A stretch of 49,371 nucleotides of DNA from Bacillus sp. ISL-7 (GTDB lineage Bacteria; Bacillota; Bacilli; Bacillales_B; DSM-18226), in the NCBI RefSeq assembly GCF_018613065.1, contig NZ_JAGGQW010000087.1, forward strand, positions 1-49,371, read 5' to 3'. Below the pieces are notes generated by a model that had not been told where the DNA came from, did not search any database, and worked only from the letters and a program-made list of their open reading frames with translations. Position 1 is the stretch's first letter; each line of letters opens with the position of its first letter. Shown here in pieces: positions 34,854 to 43,331 of this stretch. Position numbers and translations under genes: made by a program.

Positions 34854-35411
34854 TATTTGTTCAAATCAATTTCGGATGATATTCATTCAGCGCAATTAGT
34901 CTTCAAACAAAATTCTAAAACAAAACGCCTTGTTCTAGCTGCACTATTTGCTAGCATTGCAGCTGTACTCCAGGCAGCAGGTGGTTCTTTACCTGTAATG
35001 GGCTATTTTATCAGCCCTTTTGCGACCGCTCCCATTCTATTCTGTTCGATCCTCTCCCTTCCACTTGGCGCAATGTCCTATTTCCTTACCAATCTATTGC
35101 TTTTAATCCTTCAACCTAGTGAATTAATTATCTTCCCCTTTACAACTGGCTTATTAGGGCTGGGGACAGGAATTGCTTTCTATTTTCTCAAGAAAAGAAT
35201 AAGCATCATTGCTTTTGGGGCTACTTTTTTAACGATTGGAATAATCAACCTTTTATATGTTTTCAAATTCCCAGTCTTGGGTCCAACCGTTTCTGGTTCT
35301 TTTTCCATTCTAACAACAGGCAGTATTTTTTTGTTTTCTTGCTTTTATAACTGGATTTGGGTTGTTATTGGGTTAACATTTTTAAAAAGGTTTAAGAAGT
35401 TTATAACCTAG
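34851..35411 (+). CDS. Membrane protein, possible ECF-transporter S component (186 aa)
   Basis: After a polar N-terminus of about 25 residues, the protein has about six hydrophobic helices. The segment KRLVLAALFASIAAVLQAAGGSLPVMGYFISPF resembles the first helix and loop of ECF-type vitamin-uptake S components. No biotin, thiamine or riboflavin signature is clear, so substrate and even family are uncertain. The ATG at 34851 is preferred because GAGGTGG lies 5 bases upstream, while the ATG at 34818 has no ribosome site. Its start lies inside a long inverted repeat. Confidence 0.6.
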   Translation: MYLFKSISDDIHSAQLVFKQNSKTKRLVLAALFASIAAVLQAAGGSLPVMGYFISPFATAPILFCSILSLPLGAMSYFLTNLLLLILQPSELIIFPFTTGLLGLGTGIAFYFLKKRISIIAFGATFLTIGIINLLYVFKFPVLGPTVSGSFSILTTGSIFLFSCFYNWIWVVIGLTFLKRFKKFIT

Positions 35412-35550
35412 TAACACTCTCATATAACACCTGTGTTAGGAGCAGCCCCTATATTTGTTCCTGGTGGTTTAAAGATTCCAAAGTTGGCAATGTACATTTC
35501 ATTCCTATCCACTTATTCAGATGGGAGTAGTCCATATTCCAGGTTCGGGG

Positions 35551-37146
35551 TCAATTTTGCATGGCAACTTCGATTACAACGATTTCCTCTAGGGGCTGCA
35601 GCTCCTCTTTGAGGATGTTTTCAAATTCACCGAGGGTGCTGGCTCTTATTCCTTTAATACCGAAGCTAGCAGCTAAATTAACAAAATCCGGGTTCTGGAA
35701 GGTGACTCCGTAGTTTTCTCCAAACATTTTGTTCATTTGCTGAACCTCAAGTTTTAGCATTGAGTCATTTACAACAATAATGAGGAATGAGAGTCCTAGA
35801 CGTTTGGCCGTCTCTAATTCTGCAAAATTCATGAGCGCGCCTCCATCACCAGTAATACAAATAACCTCGTCATCTGGACAAGCTAGTTTTGCTCCAATGG
35901 CACCTGGTATGGCAATTCCCATTGAAGCTAGACCGTTTGAAATGATTAACTGGTTTGGCATTTTGGGCTGGTAGGTACGGGCGATTGAAACCTTATGGGA
36001 ACCGACATCAGAAATCACAATTGTGTTCTCTGAAGTAAGACTTTCAATACTATGGAGAACATTCTCAATTGTATAGGGCAGGGTGCTGGAGTCTGGCTGA
36101 TCTTGGTCGATTTGATAAGCAGTCTTTATTTGTTCTTTAAGTTCCCCAGAAGGTACCCAGGATTTGATTGGGAGCTCTGATTGATTAAGCATTTGGAGTG
36201 TCATCTTAATGTTCCCGACCAGCTCAACCCCGACAGGGTAATATTCATTTATTTCGGCAGGTAAAGTATCGATATGTAGAACCGGAAGTTTCTTTTGATT
36301 CCAGTCTTTCGGCAGTTTTTCAACAAAGTCGAAGCCGATAACAATCAGTAAATCTGCTTCCTCCATGCCTGGTAAAACTTCATCGTTTTCATTAAATCCA
36401 AACGTAAAGAAATTCAGCGGGTGTTCCTTCGGAAGCACACCTTTTGCCATAAAACTGTGGGTAGCAGGAGATTGAATGGTATTGATAAAGGTCAGCAACT
36501 CAGGGTATGCCTCCTGCCTGATTACTCCGTTTCCAATGATAATAAAGGGTTTTAGGTGTTTTTTAATAAGCTGGGTTGCTGCTACAAGTGCCTCATTTAC
36601 TGGGACACTTTCAGGCAAAGATGTTACTGGAAAAGGCTTTCCAGGAATCATTTGAGTGGAAAAGTTCTCCGGTATCGTAATAGCGACCGAACCCGGTTTC
36701 TCCATTTTTGCCACTCTGAATGCTTTTCGAATAATTGCAGGGACAGTCTGGGATTCCTTGATTTGAGTGCTCCACTTTGTTGTTGGCTCAAACAATTTAG
36801 CTATATCTATATATTGATGTGATTCATTATGGTGACGTTCCACACCAGCTTGTCCAATTAATGCTACCACGGGTGAATGATCGAGCTGAGCGCTGGCAAT
36901 ACCAGTCAATAAATTTGTTGCTCCTGGACCCAGCGTCGATAAAGAAACGCCGACTTTTTTTGATAATCTACCATATACATCGGCCATAAAAGCAGCCCCT
37001 TGCTCGTGCCTGACATTTACGTATTGAATTTGTGTTGATTTTGATAATGAATCAGCAAGATCAAGTGTCTCCGTGCCGAAGATCCCAAACACATATTCCA
37101 CACCTTCGTTTTCTAAACAATGGACGATTACATCTGTTACTTTCAT
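35551..37146 (-). CDS. Acetolactate synthase-like ThDP-dependent enzyme
   Basis: A 531-residue cytoplasmic thiamine-diphosphate enzyme of the acetohydroxyacid synthase/AlsS superfamily. The catalytic Glu lies in VRHEQGAAFMADVYGR, followed by STLGPGATNLLTGIA. The ThDP/Mg motif begins GDGGALMNFAELETA and ends in VVND. The sequence is shorter at the C-terminus than AlsS, and no regulatory small subunit (ilvN) is adjacent. Catabolic acetolactate synthase, or a related carboligase or lyase, are possible. The ATG at 37146 is preferred since GGAGGA lies 5 bases upstream; the TTG at 37158 overlaps that site. Confidence 0.82.
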   Translation of the reverse strand: MKVTDVIVHCLENEGVEYVFGIFGTETLDLADSLSKSTQIQYVNVRHEQGAAFMADVYGRLSKKVGVSLSTLGPGATNLLTGIASAQLDHSPVVALIGQAGVERHHNESHQYIDIAKLFEPTTKWSTQIKESQTVPAIIRKAFRVAKMEKPGSVAITIPENFSTQMIPGKPFPVTSLPESVPVNEALVAATQLIKKHLKPFIIIGNGVIRQEAYPELLTFINTIQSPATHSFMAKGVLPKEHPLNFFTFGFNENDEVLPGMEEADLLIVIGFDFVEKLPKDWNQKKLPVLHIDTLPAEINEYYPVGVELVGNIKMTLQMLNQSELPIKSWVPSGELKEQIKTAYQIDQDQPDSSTLPYTIENVLHSIESLTSENTIVISDVGSHKVSIARTYQPKMPNQLIISNGLASMGIAIPGAIGAKLACPDDEVICITGDGGALMNFAELETAKRLGLSFLIIVVNDSMLKLEVQQMNKMFGENYGVTFQNPDFVNLAASFGIKGIRASTLGEFENILKEELQPLEEIVVIEVAMQN

Positions 37147-37318
37147 CTGATCCTCCAAAAAACCGTGATTTTTATCCTATGTTTTCTATGGTTACCGCTG
37201 ATAGGATTTTTTAACCTCCCGCTAAAAGTAGAATTGCCTAAAGAAAGAAGCAGCAGACGTAAGGTTATGGTAGTGTTACAATTAGAAGAAAATATTGGAT
37301 GTAAATAGGTGATAAATA

Positions 37319-37957
37319 ATGAATGAAAAACAACAATATGTCTGGTATGCAAGTTATGGCTCTAATATTAATGCTGACAGATTCTTATGTTATATAAAAG
37401 GCGGTCAACCTGAGGGATCAGCCCAAATTGAGATAGGATGTAAAGATCCTTCCCTACCAGTAGACGAGTCAACCTTCACCATAGACCTGCCCCTTTACTT
37501 CGCCAAAGAAGCGGCTAGATGGGAATCTCAAGGAGTAGCTTTTATCGGATTGAACCAAGACAAAGGAAACCAAACCTATAGTAAGAAATATCTAATTACG
37601 GGCGAACAGTTTCTAGATGTCGTCAAACAAGAAAATAATGGACTATATTTTGAAATTGATTTACATGAGGTCAAACAGAAGGGTTCAAAAGTATTCCACC
37701 GCGATTCCTGGTATGGAAATATACTGTATTTGGGAGATGAAAATGGTTTTCCCATTTACACCTTTACAGCCCCATGGGATATTAATGAAGTCGAGTGGAA
37801 GAAGCCTTCCACTGCCTATTTAAAAACTATTATTAAGGGATTATCAAAAAATTATTCAAATGAAGATATCTTCGCTTATTTTCAAAGCAAACCAGGCATT
37901 AAAGATCAATTCACTGATCATGAATTGACTCTTCTGTTAAACGGCCGTGAAGGGTGA
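37319..37957 (+). CDS. Gamma-glutamylcyclotransferase-fold protein (212 aa)
   Basis: The N-terminus WYASYGSNINADRF carries the YGSN signature of the GGCT/BtrG fold. The rest is longer and more divergent than classical ChaC or GGCT enzymes, with a helical C-terminal extension (about 165-212). The substrate is unknown; family members cleave gamma-glutamyl amides with release of 5-oxoproline, but others have lost that activity. The ATG has AATAGGTGAT upstream. Single gene, divergent from the acetolactate synthase-like gene. Confidence 0.72.
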   Translation: MNEKQQYVWYASYGSNINADRFLCYIKGGQPEGSAQIEIGCKDPSLPVDESTFTIDLPLYFAKEAARWESQGVAFIGLNQDKGNQTYSKKYLITGEQFLDVVKQENNGLYFEIDLHEVKQKGSKVFHRDSWYGNILYLGDENGFPIYTFTAPWDINEVEWKKPSTAYLKTIIKGLSKNYSNEDIFAYFQSKPGIKDQFTDHELTLLLNGREG

Positions 37958-37985
37958 TTTTTTCTTACCTTTTCACGGCTTATTT
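37940..37985 (+). terminator. Terminator after GGCT-fold gene
   Basis: The gene's last codons begin a stem (GCCGTGAA) that pairs with TTCACGGC near 37970-37977 around a T-rich centre, followed by TTATTTTTATC. Moderately convincing. Confidence 0.55.
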
Positions 37986-38204
37986 TTATCAAGTAAGGAA
38001 TAATAAGAACATTCATTTTAAATGTCGAACGATTATGAGAGGAAAATTTATCCTTGGTAAATTTTGAATTCGCTTACAATTCATAATTTAGACCTTAATT
38101 ATTCTATTTTAATGTTATGATAATGGTAATGGTACTATCGAGTTGAAACCTCGAATTACTTGGAAGCTGTTTATGAAAATCTGTCGAAAAAAGGAAGTTT
38201 TCCT

Positions 38205-38777
38205 ATGAACATAAAACCTAAAAAACATAATATCTTTCAACGAATTGGACGAGCTTTTAAGTTGAATTTTATCAAACTGTTACGTTCTCCCGGTGGAGCG
38301 AAAAAAGTTTCCTTGGGATTTGCGATTGGCTTTGGTTTAGAAATGGTCGTTCTATCGTCTGCATCCCTTATTTATATTGTGTTTTTACCGATGGTCCGGA
38401 TAGCTAAAGGTTCATTGCCTGCAGCAATCATCGGAAATGTCATTGGAAAACTATCCTTTCTTCCTGTTCTTCTTTTACCTTTTGCCAAGAAAATTGGTAA
38501 ACTCATCTATCCATTTAACGGGCAAATCGGTCATAAGACACCATTTTCGTTTGAACAATTATTGCAAGGGGATTTCCGAGGCGTTGTCAGTCTTCTTCAT
38601 GGCGGAGTCCATGTGTTAATTGGAATGACTATTTTTGGAATCGTCCTTGGTGTCATCTCGTACTTCCTTGTTCATTATTTTTACGAAAAAGAAAAAACGA
38701 AAAGACTTACGAGAATTCGTGATAAACAAGCATCTCGAAAAAATCCTCTTGTTATCATCGATGCTGCTAATAATTAA
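38205..38777 (+). CDS. DUF2062 membrane protein (190 aa)
   Basis: A small membrane protein of the DUF2062 family. A basic N-terminus (KPKKHNIFQRIGRAFKLNFIKLLR) leads to SPGGAKKVSLGFAIGFGLEMVVL, the family signature. Three or four hydrophobic helices follow, then a basic cytoplasmic tail. Function unknown. The ATG at 38205 follows AAAAGGAAG; an earlier in-frame ATG at 38160 lacks a site. Its 3' end overlaps that of the convergent SDR gene by 4 bp. Confidence 0.75.
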   Translation: MNIKPKKHNIFQRIGRAFKLNFIKLLRSPGGAKKVSLGFAIGFGLEMVVLSSASLIYIVFLPMVRIAKGSLPAAIIGNVIGKLSFLPVLLLPFAKKIGKLIYPFNGQIGHKTPFSFEQLLQGDFRGVVSLLHGGVHVLIGMTIFGIVLGVISYFLVHYFYEKEKTKRLTRIRDKQASRKNPLVIIDAANN

Positions 38778-39610
38778 GGTTTTAGTTTCTTTAAGATGAT
38801 TGATTCTAAAAGCTTCCACGGCAAGAAATTTTTAATGGTAAGCATATTCTTTACACCAGCCCCGATTGGATACCGGAGGTCAGGTGATTTCGGCTGCGAG
38901 GCAATTTGTGCAGCCAGTTTGGCTACCTCGATTGGATTGCCATGGCCAGCTTTTCCACCTTCAATTTCATATAATAGGCTCTCCATATAGGATGCGTACG
39001 GGGATTCGGCATTGACCTCCATCCCAGCCACGCTTGCCCAAATATTGGTTTGAAAGGATCCAGGCTCAATTAAGGATACATCAATCCCAAATGGTTTAAG
39101 TTCCAGTCGTAAGCTTTCGCTGTAACCCTCAAGTGCGTGCTTGGATGCGACATATGCAGATAATCCTGGGAAACCGAATCTCCCGCTGATACTGCTCATG
39201 TTAATAATCCTGCCTTGTTTCTTTGCCCGCATTAAGGGAAGGACTGACTGTGTTACGGCGATCAATCCGAAAAAGTTGGTTTCAAATTGAAGCCGATAAT
39301 CCTCGATTGAGAGCTCTTCACTAAAACCTCCAAGTGCAAATCCCGCATTGTTGACTAACACATCTATAGAGGGATATTTCTCCAATTTGCCTTGAAAAAG
39401 AAGAATGGATTCCGTGGAGGTAACATCAAGCGGGAGGACATGAATGAAATTTTCTACCTGGTTTTCTTTTGCAAGTTCTAGTAGGGGCTGTGCTTTGTTT
39501 ACATCTCTCATCGTTGCAATCACTGTAAATCCTTTTAATGCAAGTTCAATCACGGTTAACAAACCGAAGCCGCTTGAAGATCCTGTAACGATGGCTGTTT
39601 TTTGTGTCAT
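38774..39610 (-). CDS. SDR family oxidoreductase
   Basis: A 278-residue NAD(P)-dependent classical short-chain dehydrogenase. The cofactor motif TGSSSGFG is at 9-16, NNAG near 88, the catalytic Ser in INMSSISG, and YVASK near 153. The C-terminal region LIEPGSFQTNIW is typical of the group of Bacillus SDRs related to YusS/retinol-dehydrogenase-like enzymes. Substrate unknown. The ATG is preceded by AAAGGAGACC. It shares a bidirectional terminator region with the spore-protein gene only at its upstream end, so it is a single-gene unit. Confidence 0.88.
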   Translation of the reverse strand: MTQKTAIVTGSSSGFGLLTVIELALKGFTVIATMRDVNKAQPLLELAKENQVENFIHVLPLDVTSTESILLFQGKLEKYPSIDVLVNNAGFALGGFSEELSIEDYRLQFETNFFGLIAVTQSVLPLMRAKKQGRIINMSSISGRFGFPGLSAYVASKHALEGYSESLRLELKPFGIDVSLIEPGSFQTNIWASVAGMEVNAESPYASYMESLLYEIEGGKAGHGNPIEVAKLAAQIASQPKSPDLRYPIGAGVKNMLTIKNFLPWKLLESIILKKLKP

Positions 39611-39681
39611 GATGGTCTCCTTTTCTTCCTTTTCTTCTATTTAAACTTCAAATAGAGAAGTTTGTATAGCAAAATGGAAAA

Positions 39682-39716
39682 AGGCTGCCCCAAAATACTA
39701 GGGACAGCCTGTTTTT
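39682..39716. terminator. GGCTGCCCC-type hairpin terminator
   Basis: Stem AGGCTGCCC / GGGACAGCCT with flanking A and T runs. It ends transcription of the minus-strand spore-protein gene at 39728. It is nearly identical in design to the hairpin at 27194-27232. Confidence 0.7.
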
Positions 39717-39727
39717 GAAATCACTTG

Positions 39728-39922
39728 TTATTGATTTTGATGATTTTGAAGGGTTTGTTCAGCATAAGCGACAAGACGTTTCGTCATTTCGCCTCCGACT
39801 GAACCATTTGCTCTTGCGGTCGTATCAGCACCAAGTTGAACTCCAAACTCGTTGGCAATTTCTTCTTTCATTTGATCTAAAGCATTGTCTGCTCCAGGAA
39901 CCAATAGTTTGTTTCTAGCCAT
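39728..39922 (-). CDS. Alpha/beta-type small acid-soluble spore protein
   Basis: A 64-residue DNA-binding spore protein that coats the chromosome of dormant spores. It has the germination-protease cleavage segment [13 protein letters not shown] (about 19-31), the conserved [12 protein letters not shown], and the Gln/Asn-rich C-terminus. It should be made in the forespore under sigma-G. The ATG follows GGGAGTGATG. A small hairpin (GAGCAAT/ATTGCTC, 39951-39969) lies in its leader. Confidence 0.95.
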   Translation of the reverse strand: MARNKLLVPGADNALDQMKEEIANEFGVQLGADTTARANGSVGGEMTKRLVAYAEQTLQNHQNQ

Positions 39923-40150
39923 GATACATCACTCCCGACGAAGTTTTTTTGAGCAATGAAAAATTGCTCGTATATAATTTAACCGATTTTGTTCCATTTA
40001 ATTATAAGTTTGGTCCTTGTGAATAATGAAAGCTAAAATTTATTAATGCCATCAGTAGTAAATTCTTCCGCCTTTTGCTAAAATACGCTATCATGGGGAA
40101 CATTACATTTATGGTTTTAAACATTATTTAATAAAGCGAGTGATGTAATT

Positions 40151-40291
40151 ATGATAGAATTCCCCAAAAATCTTTATTGTGAAAAGTGCGGTAAAGAAAC
40201 AGAGCACATGATACGCGAAGATGCTTTAGAAATAGAATACATTTGTACAGAATGTAACAATGAACAAGAAATCATTAAGTCCTTTTTTTAA
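40151..40291 (+). CDS. Tiny zinc-ribbon protein (46 aa)
   Basis: A short frame with two CxxC knuckles, YCEKCGKE (10-13) and ICTECNNE (32-35), separated by 18 residues: a minimal zinc ribbon. It has a weak GCGAGTGATG ribosome site before its ATG. The stop lies 21 bases before the next gene's start, so it may be co-transcribed with the FAD oxidase gene. Such mini-proteins are common in Bacillus, and their role is unknown. Confidence 0.65.
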   Translation: MIEFPKNLYCEKCGKETEHMIREDALEIEYICTECNNEQEIIKSFF

Positions 40292-40312
40292 AAAGTGCGG
40301 AAAAGGTGTATT

Positions 40313-41431
40313 ATGCAGAAAATCGTGGTGATTGGAGCAGGAATTCTCGGGGCGTCAACTGCGTATCACCTTGCCCAATTAGGGGCAGAGGTGATTTTAG
40401 TGGATCGTATGGATCCCGGGCAGGCCACTGATGCCGCAGCGGGGATTGTTTGTCCTTGGCTTTCACAGCGGCGAAACAAAGCATGGTATCAGTTAGCAAA
40501 GGGAGGAGCTCGTTACTATCCAGAATTAATTGCTCAATTGGAAGCAGATGGAGAGAAAGAAACTGGCTATCAACGGGTAGGGGCAATTAGTCTTCATAGA
40601 GAAATGAGTAAACTCGAACAAATGGCTGAACGAGCACTGAAACGAAGGGACGATGCACCCGAAATTGGGGAGATAACCATTCTTTCACCTGCTGAAACAA
40701 AGCGGCTTTTCCCGCCGTTATCTGAGGAGTATGGGTCTGTTCATGTTAGTGGGGGAGCACGGGTAAATGGAAGAGCATTACGTGAGTCATTAATCCGCGC
40801 TTCAATCAAGCATGGAGTTACTTTCATTAACGGGAATGCCTCCCTAGCAATGCAGGGAAACAAAGTGGTTGGCATTATACTTGATGATTCAACATTTTTA
40901 GCGGATCAGGTCATTGTTACGGCAGGTGCATGGTCTAAGGAGCTTTTACAGCCATTAGGAGTTCATTTTTTAGTCAAACCACAAAAGGCACAAATCATCC
41001 ACCTTGAGTTGCCTGAAACAGATACGAGCCAATGGCCGGTTGTTATTCCACCCCAAAACCATTACATTCTTACCTTTGATAATGGCCGGGTCGTCATCGG
41101 CTCGACTCATGAAAATGAGGCTGGATTTGACAATCGTGTAACGGCAGGAGGAATCCATGAAATATTAGGCAAAGCCCTAGAAGTAGCACCTGGATTAGCT
41201 GCTGGTACGTATCTTGAAACGAGAGTCGGTTTTCGACCGTTCACCCCGGGCTTTTTACCTGTGATTGGGGCTTTACCTGATTATGAAGGAATCTATTTAG
41301 CTAATGGATTAGGGGCTTCAGGATTAACGAGTGGACCGTATCTCGGTGTGGAACTAGCAAAACTTGTTTTAGGAAAACAAACAGAGATTGACCTGAGTTG
41401 CTATGAAGTAGCCATGGCACTTGATGAGTAA
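40313..41431 (+). CDS. FAD-dependent amine/D-amino-acid oxidoreductase (DAO family)
   Basis: A 372-residue cytoplasmic flavoenzyme with the dinucleotide motif VIGAGILGASTAYHLA (5-20), the DAO-type AAAGIVCPWLSQRR segment, VTAGAW near 205, and the C-terminal FAD segment GFRPFTPGFLPVIG...YLANGLGASGLTSGP. It belongs with glycine oxidase, DadA and sarcosine-oxidase-like enzymes that oxidise amino or imino acids to oxo acids. Substrate unknown. The ATG at 40313 follows AAAAGGTG and gives the conserved start. Two codons or so of leader extension to a GTG at 40295 are less likely. Confidence 0.85.
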   Translation: MQKIVVIGAGILGASTAYHLAQLGAEVILVDRMDPGQATDAAAGIVCPWLSQRRNKAWYQLAKGGARYYPELIAQLEADGEKETGYQRVGAISLHREMSKLEQMAERALKRRDDAPEIGEITILSPAETKRLFPPLSEEYGSVHVSGGARVNGRALRESLIRASIKHGVTFINGNASLAMQGNKVVGIILDDSTFLADQVIVTAGAWSKELLQPLGVHFLVKPQKAQIIHLELPETDTSQWPVVIPPQNHYILTFDNGRVVIGSTHENEAGFDNRVTAGGIHEILGKALEVAPGLAAGTYLETRVGFRPFTPGFLPVIGALPDYEGIYLANGLGASGLTSGPYLGVELAKLVLGKQTEIDLSCYEVAMALDE

Positions 41432-41456
41432 TAAAAAGAGCACCCACTTGGGTGCT
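41432..41456 (-). terminator. Terminator of the LuxR-type regulator gene
   Basis: Stem AGCACCC / GGGTGCT with a 4-nt loop. The T run (CTTTTT) lies on the minus-strand side, so it terminates the minus-strand regulator. It also sits just after the plus-strand oxidase gene. Confidence 0.65.
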
Positions 41457-41512
41457 GATACTCCAGTTAATCTAATCTAAGTTACTTCGAGAAATAAAGC
41501 GCTCTCAAAAAA

Positions 41513-42208
41513 CTACGAAAGTATTCCTCTCCGGAAAAGCTCTCCAATTGCATGGGAACGATTTTGAACGCCAAGCTTTTTAATTGCCGTTTTCACATAT
41601 TGTTTTACCGTTAATTCGCTGATTTCCATCGAATCGGCCATTTCCTTTGTGCTTTCTCCCCAGCCAATTCTCCTCATAACTTCTAGTTCCCGCTTACTTA
41701 ATACTTGCGGGTCTTCCACACTATCGAATTTTTCGAGAAACTTTCCGACTTCTTTGCCATAAAGGGTTAATAAAGAAAGAAGTTTATCATCTATCACAGA
41801 TTCTTTCGCGAACTCCGTTGTGCAAATATATCCAATAATGACAGACCTGAAACATATAGGTACAACAACGATCGAATTTACACCAGAAGAAGTTATGTAT
41901 TTACTACTTGTTTGCTTTAGATACTCAATACCAGAACAATACTTTGCTTTCTTCTCATTAATGGATGAGTATATGATTGGCAGGGAACGGATATCATCCC
42001 GAATATCCCCTATATGGACCATATCAGCAGATGACAATGAGATGATTCCTTCACCAAGAAACCCTAACGGAGAAAATCTAAATAAATAGGCATTCATGAC
42101 AGGATAAAGGTCCATGTATACTTCGAGAATTTTATATAATCTTTCTTCGTGGCATGTGGCTTCCTCTAAATCGTGAATTCGATGCTGTAAGGTATACTGA
42201 GATGTCAT
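41513..42208 (-). CDS. LuxR-type HTH regulator with GAF-like sensor
   Basis: A 231-residue transcription factor. The N-terminal 150 residues resemble a GAF-type ligand domain (SVIVVPICFRSVIIGYICT). The C-terminal LuxR DNA-binding domain is LSKRELEVMRRIGWGESTKEMADSM, with recognition helix ELTVKQYVKTAIKKLGVQNRSHA. It lacks a phospho-acceptor receiver domain, so it is not a two-component regulator. The ATG at 42208 follows AAAGGAG. It is divergent from the esterase-monooxygenase operon and very likely controls it. Confidence 0.85.
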   Translation of the reverse strand: MTSQYTLQHRIHDLEEATCHEERLYKILEVYMDLYPVMNAYLFRFSPLGFLGEGIISLSSADMVHIGDIRDDIRSLPIIYSSINEKKAKYCSGIEYLKQTSSKYITSSGVNSIVVVPICFRSVIIGYICTTEFAKESVIDDKLLSLLTLYGKEVGKFLEKFDSVEDPQVLSKRELEVMRRIGWGESTKEMADSMEISELTVKQYVKTAIKKLGVQNRSHAIGELFRRGILS

Positions 42209-42244
42209 ATTATCATCTCCTTTATAGGGATATAGCACGTCTAA

Positions 42245-42335
42245 AATTGGGAATATTCAAATTATACAAAAAATTATATCCTTAAGATACACTTTTAGGA
42301 AAATCTTTTCTTTAAAAGTTGAAAAATTCCCAATT
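42245..42335. promoter_or_regulatory. Paired operator-like half sites AATTGGGAAT / ATTCCCAATT
   Basis: A 10-bp sequence at 42245-42254 and its exact inverse at 42326-42335 flank the divergent intergenic region of the LuxR regulator and the esterase gene. Each is close to one gene's start. They are candidates for binding of the regulator; the downstream copy lies just before the esterase ribosome site. Confidence 0.5.
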
Positions 42336-42353
42336 AGGAAAGGAAGATGTTTT

Positions 42354-43301
42354 TTGGCCAATTTAGACCCGCAAGCAAAAGCTTATTTAGAAATGTTCAG
42401 CCAGATGCCATTAATCCAGTCATTAGATGCACAGACAGTAAGAGAAATGTTTGCATTAGCCCCTCCCGTAGAGGTAGAGCTGGCACCGCTTGCGAAGATA
42501 GAGGACAGAATGATTCCTGTCTCCGATGACGCCGAGATTAAGGTGAGAATTTATACACCGGAAGGTCAAGGACCATTTCCTCTATTTGTCTATTACCATG
42601 GCGGTGGATGGGTAATTGGGGATCTTGAGACAGCAGACCCAAGTTGCCGAATGATTGCTAATCGAACTGGCAGAGTAGTCGTTTCTGTCGATTATAGGCT
42701 TGCACCTGAATATAAATTTCCAATCCCTGTAGAGGATTCCTATGCGGCATTAAAATGGGTTAGTGAACATGCTGTGGCAATAAATGGAAACGCTTCCAAT
42801 TTAGTTGTTGGCGGTGACAGTGCAGGTGGAAATCTTTCAGCCGTCGTATCGTTAATCGCCAGAGAACAAAATGGTCCAGACATCGCTGCCCAGGTTCTTA
42901 TTTATCCTGTAACTGCCCTCGGGTACGACACCAAGTCATATCAAGAGTTCCAAACTGGATTTGGTCTTGATAGAGACTTAATGATTTGGTTTGGGAATTA
43001 TTATATTAACAATGTTGAGGATACAAAAAATAAATATATTGCTCCATTATTGGCAGAGGATTTAAGCAATCTCCCGCCAGCCTACGTTATTACCGCAGAA
43101 AATGATGTCCTAAGGGATGAAGGTTTAGCATATGCTGAGCGTCTTAAAGAAGCAGGGGTCAAGGTTGAAACGATTATCGAATCAGGTTTAGTACATGGTT
43201 ATTTTACGAATATGGCGGTGTTTCCAGAGCGAATTAAAGAATCAATTTCTAGATTTGCCAAGTTTTTAAGTGAAATTGACCAAAAAGTCGGCAGGGTTTA
43301 A
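42354..43301 (+). CDS. Alpha/beta hydrolase, HSL-family carboxylesterase
   Basis: A 315-residue cytoplasmic esterase of the hormone-sensitive lipase family. The oxyanion-hole motif YYHGGGWVIGD lies near 81-91, the nucleophile elbow GDSAGG near 161, the catalytic Asp in TAENDVLRDEG, and His in SGLVHGYF. The TTG start follows GGAAAGGAAG. It is the first gene of a two-gene operon with a Baeyer-Villiger monooxygenase, so it most likely hydrolyses the ester or lactone that enzyme produces. Confidence 0.92.
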   Translation: MANLDPQAKAYLEMFSQMPLIQSLDAQTVREMFALAPPVEVELAPLAKIEDRMIPVSDDAEIKVRIYTPEGQGPFPLFVYYHGGGWVIGDLETADPSCRMIANRTGRVVVSVDYRLAPEYKFPIPVEDSYAALKWVSEHAVAINGNASNLVVGGDSAGGNLSAVVSLIAREQNGPDIAAQVLIYPVTALGYDTKSYQEFQTGFGLDRDLMIWFGNYYINNVEDTKNKYIAPLLAEDLSNLPPAYVITAENDVLRDEGLAYAERLKEAGVKVETIIESGLVHGYFTNMAVFPERIKESISRFAKFLSEIDQKVGRV

Positions 43302-43331
43302 CGATAATATTAGATGCGGGAGGTAGGAATA

